From an uncultured Eubacteriales bacterium (lineage in GTDB: Bacteria; Bacillota_I; Bacilli_A; RF39; UBA660), in NCBI GenBank assembly GCA_900321795.1, contig ONXO01000030.1, forward strand, positions 1-12,566: DNA of 12,566 nucleotides, in the 5' to 3' direction. Position 1 is the first letter of the stretch. The number at the start of each line of letters is the position of its first letter. Positions 6,364 through 12,566 of the stretch are shown here, one piece after another. The notes below the pieces were generated by a model. That model was given only the letters and a program-made list of their open reading frames with translations, was not told the DNA's origin and did not search any database. A program made the translations under genes and the position numbers.

Positions 6364-6388
6364 TGAAAAAAGATGCCTAAGCACCTTA
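6364..6388 (-). terminator. Intrinsic terminator of the hisS operon
   Basis: On the minus strand AAGGTGC (6387-6381), loop TTAG, GCATCTT (6376-6370), then TTTT: a 7-bp stem with one G-U pair and a T6 run at 6371-6366. It overlaps the stop codon of the winged-helix gene and precedes the 6S promoter by 20 bp, which isolates the 6S unit from the operon. Confidence 0.85.
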
Positions 6389-6847
6389 TTTTAATTTCTT
6401 AATATTAATATCTCTTTGTGAAGCCCATTCTTCAAATTGATTAAGTAAAGTTACTTCATCCCATACACCCTCAGAATAAAGCTTATAAAATCTATTTCTT
6501 AAAAACGCTTGAACATCATGATCATTATAGCTGTAAGACTCCAAAAAATCATGAAGATATAAGAAATATTCGGTATTAAGTCTATACTCTAGTTCATATA
6601 CACCAGCCGCTGTTAAATGAAATATAATATCATCATTATAAAATCTTCTAACAACATAGCCTTTGTTCTCCATATCTACAATATTTTTAGAAATATTTCT
6701 ATAAGATTCACCTAATGCACTGCGTAGTTCATATTTAGTTAATCCCTTTTCATAAAATAAAGTAGTCATAATTCTATCTTCAGTTGAAAGTATTTTCCCT
6801 TCTAAATCTTTAACATCTAAATTGCACATTTCTGCTGGTCTTTTCAT
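6386..6847 (-). CDS. Small winged-helix protein, co-transcribed with the ClpX-like ATPase
   Basis: This 153-residue protein has a winged-helix-like fold at about residues 22-90: helix TEDRIMTTLFYE, helix LTKYELRSALG, recognition-like helix YRNISKNIVDMENKGYV, then a beta wing VRRFYNDDIIFHLTAAG. The layout resembles MarR or ArsR-type regulators, but the remaining 60 residues (aromatic and acidic, helical) match nothing I recognise. No metal ligand set is visible; there is one Cys (C8). The ATG at 6847 has an excellent AAGGAGGA 7 nt upstream, 25 bp after the ATPase stop, so the two are in one operon, and it is the last gene before the terminator. It may regulate transcription, or act as an adaptor or partner of the ATPase. 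Neither can be chosen from sequence alone. Confidence 0.8.
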   Translation of the reverse strand: MKRPAEMCNLDVKDLEGKILSTEDRIMTTLFYEKGLTKYELRSALGESYRNISKNIVDMENKGYVVRRFYNDDIIFHLTAAGVYELEYRLNTEYFLYLHDFLESYSYNDHDVQAFLRNRFYKLYSEGVWDEVTLLNQFEEWASQRDINIKKLK

Positions 6848-6872
6848 ATATATATCCTCCTTTAGTTATTTA

Positions 6873-8420
6873 TTATATCTCAAAACCATCTATTGTCAAC
6901 TGTTGTTGTTTCTTAGTTAACTTAAACCCACTTTTATCTTCTGATAAATTTCCATTTAATTCAACAACTTCAACATTGTTTTTGTCTTCAAAGTATTCAT
7001 ATAATATTGGTTCAAAAATCCTATCTACTACTATATTTAAACTTCTAGCGCCGGTGTGATACTCATAAGCTTTTTCAGCTATTTTTATATATATTTCTTC
7101 AGGTATTACAAGTTCGATTCCTTCCTTTTTAAGAACTTTTTTATAGTTTTTAAGCGCACTTAAATCAGAATCTTTAAGTATTGTGATCATATCATCTAAA
7201 GTAAGTTCATTTAATCTAACAATGGTTTTAAACCTACCTAAAAACTCTATTGGCATTCCATGCTTTTCAAAATCTTTAATAGTTATTTCTTTATTGCTAG
7301 ATTGTATTTCTTTTTCTTCTGTTAGTCCAAATCCTCTTACAATAGTATCTTTCTTTGCTTCTCTTTTCTTATATAATTCTGTAAAAGCTCCACCTACAAT
7401 AACAGTTAATTTAGAAGTATCAAACATTACAGTCTCATAAGAGTTAATAGACACTTCGAATTTACCGCCTTCTACTATCTTTAATAAGCTTTTAAGAACA
7501 TCACCTTTATTAAATGATTTATCGCCATCATTTGAAGCCTTTTTATCTATCTCATCTAAAAATAGAATACTTCTTTCTGCCCTTGCCAAATTACCTTCAG
7601 CATTGTTATATAGATTAACTAAAATATCATCAATATCAGCACCTTTATAACCAGTCTCAGTAAATCTAGTCATATCTTCTATCCAAACCGGTAAATCAAA
7701 AACTTTAGCAAGAGTATTTATAATAGCGGTTTTACCACTTCCAGTAGGTCCATACATAAGTATATTACTTTTCATAGAAGGATTATCAAAAGTTATGTTT
7801 TTATATATTGCTATAACTATTTTCTTAATAGCTTCATCTTGAGCAATAATGTATTTTTTTATTTCACTAATAGTTTCACTAATAGGCTTATCTATTTTAT
7901 ACTCTTTTGTTTCTTGTCCGTTAGGAATTAATTCTAAGTATTCAGGATGTTTTTCAAAATAACTCTCTACTTTTTCTTTATCCCCATCTAGTAGTAAATC
8001 AATCATTTCATTTATTTCTTCTGTTGTATTTACTACTAAATTAGTTCCAAGTCTATTATTAAATTCATCAACCTCCATATATACAAAGTCTGCCTCATCC
8101 TTATCATTATAACTATAGAAATATATTTTATCTTCTTTATCTTTCCAAAAAGACTTGTAAACGTTATCAACACCTTTAAATAAAGACGCACTTTTAAGAT
8201 CTTTAATCCTTACTACAAATCTAAAACCTTCATTAACTTCATTTGCGTTAGCTATGTCAAGGTTTAAGTATTTTATTCCAGTAAAGTATTCAGTGAAGTA
8301 TCTTTCATCTTCACTAAGTTTCCCAATTAAAACTCCTTCAGCTGTATATACTGGAAAATCAAGCCCGTTTTGACCTTCAAATTCTTTAAAATGTATTGCT
8401 ATTTGTAAATCTCTGTTCAT
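6873..8420 (-). CDS. ClpX-like AAA+ ATPase without zinc-binding domain
   Basis: The 515-residue protein has a ClpX-type AAA+ module in its second half: Walker A GPTGSGKT (224-231), the pore-loop segment FTETGYKGADIDDIL (253-267; ClpX has LTEAGYVGEDVENII), Walker B ILFLDEIDKK (285-294), GGAF (343-346), the Arg-finger motif GMPIEFLGRF (388-397) and the sensor-2 region YHTGARSL (454-461). The N-terminal Cys4 zinc domain of ClpX is missing. In its place are about 180 residues with no family I know, including an acidic/aromatic mixed region and a helical linker. At the position of the IGF loop, by which ClpX docks on ClpP, the sequence reads RGFG (362-365). It therefore probably unfolds or remodels proteins, with ClpP docking in doubt. 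It lies 23 bp after hisS (ribosome site AAGGGGGA) and 25 bp before the winged-helix gene. It is unlikely to be the cell's main ClpX. Confidence 0.85.
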   Translation of the reverse strand: MNRDLQIAIHFKEFEGQNGLDFPVYTAEGVLIGKLSEDERYFTEYFTGIKYLNLDIANANEVNEGFRFVVRIKDLKSASLFKGVDNVYKSFWKDKEDKIYFYSYNDKDEADFVYMEVDEFNNRLGTNLVVNTTEEINEMIDLLLDGDKEKVESYFEKHPEYLELIPNGQETKEYKIDKPISETISEIKKYIIAQDEAIKKIVIAIYKNITFDNPSMKSNILMYGPTGSGKTAIINTLAKVFDLPVWIEDMTRFTETGYKGADIDDILVNLYNNAEGNLARAERSILFLDEIDKKASNDGDKSFNKGDVLKSLLKIVEGGKFEVSINSYETVMFDTSKLTVIVGGAFTELYKKREAKKDTIVRGFGLTEEKEIQSSNKEITIKDFEKHGMPIEFLGRFKTIVRLNELTLDDMITILKDSDLSALKNYKKVLKKEGIELVIPEEIYIKIAEKAYEYHTGARSLNIVVDRIFEPILYEYFEDKNNVEVVELNGNLSEDKSGFKLTKKQQQLTIDGFEI

Positions 8421-8443
8421 CTTTGTATCCCCCTTAAAATAGA

Positions 8444-9694
8444 TTATATATTCATATCAAGAAAGTCTATTATTTCGCTTTCTTTTACTTTAGTTTCTTC
8501 CTTTGTAATATTATCTTTAACTGTTAGATAACCTGATTTAACTTCATCTTCTCCAATTATAATAACATATCTAGGATTGTATTTATCAACTAACTTCCAT
8601 AAAGCCTTCATGTTTTTATTAGTATAATCTATTTCTACTGTGAATCCACTGTTTCTTAAATCATCAGCTACTTGATAAGAGTATAAATTGTTATCTAGAT
8701 TCATTATAAATACATCTAAATTAATCTCTGGAATAAATGCTTCTAATTCTTCCATAAGTATCATTAATCTTTCAACTCCAAAAGCAAAACCAATACCAGG
8801 AGTAGTAGGACCATCTAGTAATTCTACTAAATTATCATATCTACCACCTGCACATACCGTATTAGCTTTACCTAATTCTTCTAAATCAGAAACTATTTCA
8901 AATACAGTGTGTGAATAATAATCTAGTCCTCTTACTAAAGAAGAATCTTCAATATATGGTATATCTAATACTTCAAGCATTTCTTTTACTTTATTATAAT
9001 ATTCTTTACTTTCTTCATTTAAATAATCAACTGATTTAGGAGCGTTCTTTATATATTCTCTTTCTCCATCATATTTACAGTCTAGTATTCTTAAAGGATT
9101 TCTATTTAATCTTTCTTTACATATATCACATAAATTGTCGTAATCTTTAGATAAATACTCTCTAATCATTTCACTATAAGTTTGTCTGCTCTCTCTATCT
9201 CCTAAAGAGTTAATCCTAACTTTTAAATTAACAAGTCCTAAAGAAGACAAGAACCTATATGCCATAGAAATTATTTCGGCATCAAAAGCTGGATTCTTAA
9301 TTCCAAAAGCTTCTACACCACCTTGAGTAAACTCCCTAAGTCTTCCTTTTTGAGGTCTTTCATATCTAAAGCTACTACCAAAATAGAAATATTTCTTAAT
9401 TCCGTCAGTATATTCCTTATTTTCAATAAAGCTTCTTACAACTCCAGCAGTAAACTCAGGTCTAAGAGTCATCTTTCTGCCTGACTTATCTATAAAGTCA
9501 TAAGTTTCTTTATTTACTACATCAGTACTTTCACCCATACCTCGATAAAAAAGCTCAGTTACTTCAAAAGTAGGTAGTTTAATATATTCATAATTATATA
9601 AAGACATAAAATTATTAAAAGCATTTTCAATATACTTGTAACTCTTAGCATCTTTTCCTTTAATATCAAGGGTTCCTTTTGGTTTTTGCAACAT
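8444..9694 (-). CDS. hisS: Histidyl-tRNA synthetase
   Basis: HisRS charges tRNA-His in the cytosol. The 416-residue protein is of normal length and has every class II landmark: the motif 1 region PTFEVTELFYRGMGE (41-55), motif 2 FRYERPQKGRLREF (109-122), the His-specific HisA loop RGLDYY (255-260) and HisB AGGRYD (282-287), motif 3 GFAFGVERL (302-310), and a C-terminal anticodon-binding domain (about 325-416). The Cys-containing LCDICKERL...LDCK segment is usual for the family. The ATG at 9694 follows AGGTGAT, and a strong promoter lies only about 30 bp upstream. The leader is too short for a T-box. It is the first gene of a three-gene operon; in Bacillus hisS is followed by aspS, which is absent here and replaced by the ClpX-like and winged-helix genes. 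Confidence 0.97.
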   Translation of the reverse strand: MLQKPKGTLDIKGKDAKSYKYIENAFNNFMSLYNYEYIKLPTFEVTELFYRGMGESTDVVNKETYDFIDKSGRKMTLRPEFTAGVVRSFIENKEYTDGIKKYFYFGSSFRYERPQKGRLREFTQGGVEAFGIKNPAFDAEIISMAYRFLSSLGLVNLKVRINSLGDRESRQTYSEMIREYLSKDYDNLCDICKERLNRNPLRILDCKYDGEREYIKNAPKSVDYLNEESKEYYNKVKEMLEVLDIPYIEDSSLVRGLDYYSHTVFEIVSDLEELGKANTVCAGGRYDNLVELLDGPTTPGIGFAFGVERLMILMEELEAFIPEINLDVFIMNLDNNLYSYQVADDLRNSGFTVEIDYTNKNMKALWKLVDKYNPRYVIIIGEDEVKSGYLTVKDNITKEETKVKESEIIDFLDMNI

Positions 9695-9712
9695 ATTTCA
9701 TCACCTAGAATT

Positions 9713-9741
9713 ATTATACATTTAGCTTTAGTTTAAGTCAA
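9713..9741 (-). promoter_or_regulatory. Strong sigma-A promoter of the hisS operon
   Basis: On the minus strand: TTGACT (9741-9736, 5 of 6), a 17-bp spacer, then a perfect TATAAT (9718-9713). The start would be near 9706, leaving about 12 nt that contain the AGGTGAT ribosome site. There is no room for a T-box or other leader control. Confidence 0.85.
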
Positions 9742-9854
9742 ATATAAATCGCAATTTAGTTTATAGATACACATTTTTAGTGCAAACTTTCACTTTGATT
9801 TTTTCCGTAACTATATAATATCATAAAAATAAAAGAAAAAACATACAAATTATT

Positions 9855-11159
9855 ATGATAAAGAAATTAAAGGAGAATAAATTTTTAAGTGGAACATTAA
9901 TACTTTTAACAGGTGGTTTTCTATCAAAGCTACTTGGTTTTTTTCTTAGAATAATAATAACTAGAGAGATCGGAGTAGAAGGGATAGGTCTATATTCCCT
10001 CATAATGCCTACTTTTGGTTTATTTATAACAATTGCAACATTCTCTTTTCCTATTGCCATTAGCAAACTTGTTAGTACTCCTAAAAGATCAAGTAAAAAA
10101 ATTATATTCTCTACTATTCCAGTTTCACTTATTCTAAACCTCATAACATTAATAATTATATTTATCATAAGTAAACCTTTAGCCACTTTTTTTCTTAAAG
10201 AAGAAAGACTATTCTATCCAATCCTCTGTATAGGCTTCACACTTCCTTTTATAGGACTATCTTCAATTATAAAAGGATACTACTGGGGAAAGCAAAGAAT
10301 GGGAGTTTACATTCTTTCTAATATAGTTGAGCAAATAGTTAGAATTATAATTTTGCTATATTTAATACCAATATTTATAAAAAGAGGTATTGTTGTCGTT
10401 ATATGCATTATAATTTTAGTAAATATAGTCAGTGAAACATCTTCTATTATAGTAATGTTGATTGGCCTTCCAAAAGGCATGTATATTAGAAAAAAAGACT
10501 TAAAGCCATCTAAAGTAGATATTAAAGATATTATGAGCACATCTATACCTTCTACAACCAGTAAAATTATAGGATGTATATCACACTTTCTAGAGCCAAT
10601 TATTCTTACAAATGTACTTTTAATGAACGGTTACTCTCAAGATTTTATTATCAGAGAATATGGCATAATCAATGGATATGCTTTAAGTTTACTTTTGCTT
10701 CCACAGTTTTTTACGCAAAGCATTTCTACTTCCCTAATTCCAGAAATATCTAAATACTATTCTTTAAAAGACTATAAAATGTGTAAAAAAAGAATAAAAC
10801 AAATTACTGTTTTATCTTTATTAATTGGTCTTGCTTCTACTTCACTTATATTTATAAGCCCTACATACTTCTTAAAGCTCATTTATAATACTAATCTAGG
10901 TGATATATATATAAAAGTACTTGCGCCATTTTTCCTACTTTATTTTATAGAAACACCTCTTTCTAATAGCTTACAAGCCATGGATAGAAGTAAAGATGCT
11001 TTTTATATAACTACTATTTCTAGCTTTATAAAACTTATTTTAATATCCATTTTATCTTTCTTACATATAGGCATGTATTCACTTATTATTGGAATCATAG
11101 TAAGTCTTATAATTAATACATATCTTAGTATTAAAAAAGTTAAAAAGACATTAAACTAA
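9855..11159 (+). CDS. spoVB: MOP-superfamily flippase (stage V sporulation protein B-like)
   Basis: This is a 434-residue, highly hydrophobic protein with about 12 membrane segments. The N-terminus (FLSGTLILLTGGFLSKLLGF, then ITREIGVEGIGLYSLIMPTF) and the middle motif KGYYWGKQRMG...SNIVEQIVRI are typical of SpoVB/MurJ-like polysaccharide or lipid-II exporters of the MATE-like MOP fold. It is shorter than Bacillus SpoVB (about 518 residues), as if lacking the last two helices. It is followed by DUF421 and TIGR04086 genes, matching the Bacillus order spoVB-yrbG-yrzE. The ATG at 9855 has no clear ribosome site; upstream is a TATAAT (9814-9819) with a poor -35. Its stop overlaps the end of the DUF421 gene by 9 bp. 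It may flip wall precursors in growing cells; a sporulation role is not shown. Confidence 0.85.
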   Translation: MIKKLKENKFLSGTLILLTGGFLSKLLGFFLRIIITREIGVEGIGLYSLIMPTFGLFITIATFSFPIAISKLVSTPKRSSKKIIFSTIPVSLILNLITLIIIFIISKPLATFFLKEERLFYPILCIGFTLPFIGLSSIIKGYYWGKQRMGVYILSNIVEQIVRIIILLYLIPIFIKRGIVVVICIIILVNIVSETSSIIVMLIGLPKGMYIRKKDLKPSKVDIKDIMSTSIPSTTSKIIGCISHFLEPIILTNVLLMNGYSQDFIIREYGIINGYALSLLLLPQFFTQSISTSLIPEISKYYSLKDYKMCKKRIKQITVLSLLIGLASTSLIFISPTYFLKLIYNTNLGDIYIKVLAPFFLLYFIETPLSNSLQAMDRSKDAFYITTISSFIKLILISILSFLHIGMYSLIIGIIVSLIINTYLSIKKVKKTLN

Positions 11160-11798
11160 ACTATTTTTAGGTATAATATATGCCTTGTCATTTTTATAAA
11201 AACAATAGAATATTTCTGATACATCATATCCTTCTTTTCCTATTAAATTTGAAAGCCACTTTTCGTCTTTATTAATATACTTCAAAGCACTTATATCTAT
11301 TTTGCCATCTAAAATCAGTGGAAAAGGGTTTTCACTTTTCATCTTTAAGAAATTATATTTAAAAATATTAAGTGACCCATTATTTTCCAAAACTGCGTAC
11401 TCTACATCAAATAGATTTTTAATATTCTGACTTCTAAGTTCAAGTAGTAAATCATCAAGCGTGTATCTTTGTTTTACCATTTCTTTAAAGTTAATCTTTC
11501 CTTTATTTATTATTAAAACAGGTTTGCCTTCCATAATATTCCTTACTTTAGGAGACTTTAAAGCAATATATGCTGATACAATTTCTAAAACAACTAAGAG
11601 TATTATAGGAAGTATTGTATACATCATTGGGTCTTCTTTATTTTCAATGCTTATAGCTACCATTTCAGCTATCAATATGCTTACAACTAAATCTTGAATA
11701 GATAATTGACCTATTTCTCTTTTACCCATAATTCTATATATTATGAGTATAAAGAAATAGAAGAAAAGTGTTCTAAACATAATAGTAAAAAGTTCCAT
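11151..11798 (-). CDS. DUF421 membrane protein (YetF/YrbG-like)
   Basis: A 215-residue protein with three N-terminal membrane helices (about 5-22, 35-50, 60-80) and a cytosolic DUF421 domain. The signature YRIMGKREIGQLSIQDLVVS (21-40) follows the family pattern RxMGKRxIGxLxxxDLVV. GKPVLIINKGKI (91-102), TLDDLLLELRSQNI (113-126) and DVEYAVLENNGSL (131-143) are also typical. YetF relatives are found in Bacillus membranes and spores; their biochemical role is poorly known. The ATG at 11798 has AGGTGA 5 nt before it. A GTG at 11807 would add three residues but is part of that ribosome site. YrbG adjoins SpoVB and YrzE in Bacillus; here the orientation is flipped. No terminator is evident where it meets the flippase gene. 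Confidence 0.9.
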   Translation of the reverse strand: MELFTIMFRTLFFYFFILIIYRIMGKREIGQLSIQDLVVSILIAEMVAISIENKEDPMMYTILPIILLVVLEIVSAYIALKSPKVRNIMEGKPVLIINKGKINFKEMVKQRYTLDDLLLELRSQNIKNLFDVEYAVLENNGSLNIFKYNFLKMKSENPFPLILDGKIDISALKYINKDEKWLSNLIGKEGYDVSEIFYCFYKNDKAYIIPKNSLV

Positions 11799-11871
11799 AC
11801 GAATCACCTAGTATTATTATGCTTTTAAACATATTTTTTTAATCATGAAATATAATTAATTAGGTGATAAA

Positions 11872-12234
11872 ATGAATAAACATAAAGATATACTCATAAA
11901 TATGGCTTATTTTATAAGTGCATTATTACTTTATTTAATGATAGTCACGCTATTTGCAAGTATAAATGTTCTTAATTATAAATCAGTATCAGTTATAAGT
12001 TTTATATATACAATAATTCTATTTATGCTTATGGGATTTAGATTGGCAAGAAAATCAGACAAAAGAGGATATTTAAGTGGTTTCTTAATGGGGACTATAA
12101 ATATAGTATTAATGTTTTTGATATCCATACTATTTAATACTCCGCTAGATTTCAAAATTCTGACATATTATCTAGTTTTAATACTATCGAGTATATTTGG
12201 TGGCATGCTTGGAATTAATTTTAAAAAGAAATAA
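11872..12234 (+). CDS. TIGR04086-family membrane protein (YrzE-like)
   Basis: A 120-residue protein with four membrane helices (about 9-29, 39-56, 68-87, 96-116). The cytosolic loop GFRLARKSDKRGYLSGFLMG and the ending GGMLGINFKKK are those of the TIGR04086 family, small membrane proteins of unknown function encoded near yajC, yrbG and spoVB in Firmicutes. The ATG at 11872 has AGGTGAT 3 nt before it. TATAAT at 11851-11856 is a possible -10 with a poor -35, which would start transcription almost at the ribosome site. The region 11799-11871 is divergent with the DUF421 gene and presumably holds both promoters. Confidence 0.85.
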   Translation: MNKHKDILINMAYFISALLLYLMIVTLFASINVLNYKSVSVISFIYTIILFMLMGFRLARKSDKRGYLSGFLMGTINIVLMFLISILFNTPLDFKILTYYLVLILSSIFGGMLGINFKKK

Positions 12235-12260
12235 CCAAAATTTTGCTATTTCTTTTATTT
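12224..12260. terminator. Bidirectional terminator between TIGR04086 gene and the end gene
   Basis: AAAAGAAATA (12224-12233) pairs with TATTTCTTTT (12247-12256), a perfect 10-bp stem. The loop itself holds the palindrome CAAAATTTTG (12236-12245), so the hairpin can extend. The stops of both converging genes lie at or inside it. Confidence 0.65.
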
Positions 12261-12554
12261 AGCTAATATAGTATTATAATCCGGATACGTTACATAGGTA
12301 TTAATATAGCTATTCATTTTGCCTAATAAATCTTCTTGGACAAACCCTTTTTCTAAAAGCTCTTTGTACATTATTTGGCCTTTGTTACACTTATCTGCTT
12401 GAACACAATCTTTTGCAGCTTGTGAAATTTGAGCTTTAATAAATGTCTCATTATTAATTATCTGAGCTTTACTATATTTTAAGCCGACCGATAATGTTAT
12501 TAATAAAAACACTCCTATTATTGTTAAAATAATTAAAAAACTTCTTTTTTCCAT
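12255..12554 (-). CDS. Small membrane-anchored extracytoplasmic protein, possibly pilin-like
   Basis: A 99-residue protein with one N-terminal hydrophobic helix (about 6-25) after the charged MEKR, then a hydrophilic domain of about 70 residues. It should be anchored with its C-terminus outside; no clear signal peptidase site or lipobox is seen. The two Cys, C50 and C56 (DCVQADKC), are placed so that they could form a disulfide. The arrangement helix-anchor, amphipathic helix AQISQAAKDCVQADK, then ELLEKGFVQEDLL recalls degenerate pilin-like proteins of Firmicutes, but the GFTLxE prepilin motif is absent. The ATG at 12554 follows AGGAG (12565-12561), which is at the very edge of the window, so its promoter is not visible. 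I do not recognise the family. Confidence 0.75.
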   Translation of the reverse strand: MEKRSFLIILTIIGVFLLITLSVGLKYSKAQIINNETFIKAQISQAAKDCVQADKCNKGQIMYKELLEKGFVQEDLLGKMNSYINTYVTYPDYNTILAK

Positions 12555-12566
12555 TTTTTCTCCTAT

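Noticed and set aside
9695..9854. T-box riboswitch before hisS
   Set aside because: The promoter is about 30 bp from the start codon, leaving no leader to hold a T-box.
9821..10186. 121-codon minus-strand frame
   Set aside because: Antisense to the start of the flippase gene and hydrophobic only because it mirrors membrane codons; no ribosome site.
11799..11807. GTG start of the DUF421 protein
   Set aside because: The GTG is part of the AGGTGAT ribosome site for the ATG at 11798.
1..12566. Mycoplasma genetic code (TGA = Trp)
   Set aside because: All genes are full length under the standard code with TGG for Trp, and none is broken at TGA.
1..12566. CRISPR arrays, insertion sequences, tRNA or rRNA genes
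   Set aside because: No regularly spaced repeats, transposase motifs, terminal inverted repeats or tRNA-like cloverleaf sequences were noticed on reading both strands; a tRNA scan would be needed to be certain.

Overview
The window is AT-rich chromosomal DNA from a low-GC Gram-positive bacterium (Bacillota or a related walled or near-Mollicute lineage). Evidence for this: genes preceded by purine-rich Shine-Dalgarno sites (AAGGAGG or AGGTGAT types), sigma-A-like promoters, and gene neighbourhoods that match Bacillus subtilis. Stop codons are TAA or TAG only, and Trp is encoded by TGG, so the standard bacterial code fits and the Mycoplasma code does not. The exact lineage is not identifiable by eye; an uncultured gut-type Bacilli or RF39-like organism is my guess.

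Layout, left to right. (1) 1-935: an AT-rich terminator of an off-window gene, a good promoter carrying a dyad, and a helix-turn-helix protein of unknown role. (2) 1001-2028: a ZIP-family metal transporter (minus) and, divergent from it, an unlisted 47-residue Asn/Arg/Ser/Glu-rich ORF with a perfect Shine-Dalgarno. (3) 2044-4100: a shared terminator and the xerD-deoB operon (minus), an arrangement also known in Bacillus. (4) 4263-6136: rarA (plus) meets tcdA (minus) tail to tail over a shared hairpin. (5) 6147-6344: a structured RNA with its own strong promoter directly upstream of tcdA, which I call 6S RNA. (6) 6364-9741: an operon, hisS - ClpX-like ATPase - winged-helix protein, from one strong promoter to one clear terminator. 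(7) 9855-12566: a SpoVB-type flippase, a DUF421 (YrbG-like) membrane protein, a TIGR04086 (YrzE-like) membrane protein and, at the right edge, a small single-helix anchored protein that vaguely resembles a pilin.

Most genes are housekeeping: Holliday-junction and chromosome-dimer resolution (xerD), nucleoside salvage (deoB), replication-fork maintenance (rarA), tRNA t6A cyclisation (tcdA), tRNA charging (hisS) and wall-precursor or polysaccharide flipping (spoVB-like). The order rarA-tcdA-(6S)-hisS and spoVB-yrbG-yrzE looks like a compressed version of one B. subtilis region. The least conventional part is the pair between hisS and the 6S RNA: a ClpX-type unfoldase with no zinc-binding domain, a new N-terminal half and an altered IGF loop, co-transcribed with a small winged-helix protein. 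It is my best candidate for an undescribed system. The 47-residue repeat protein is the second.
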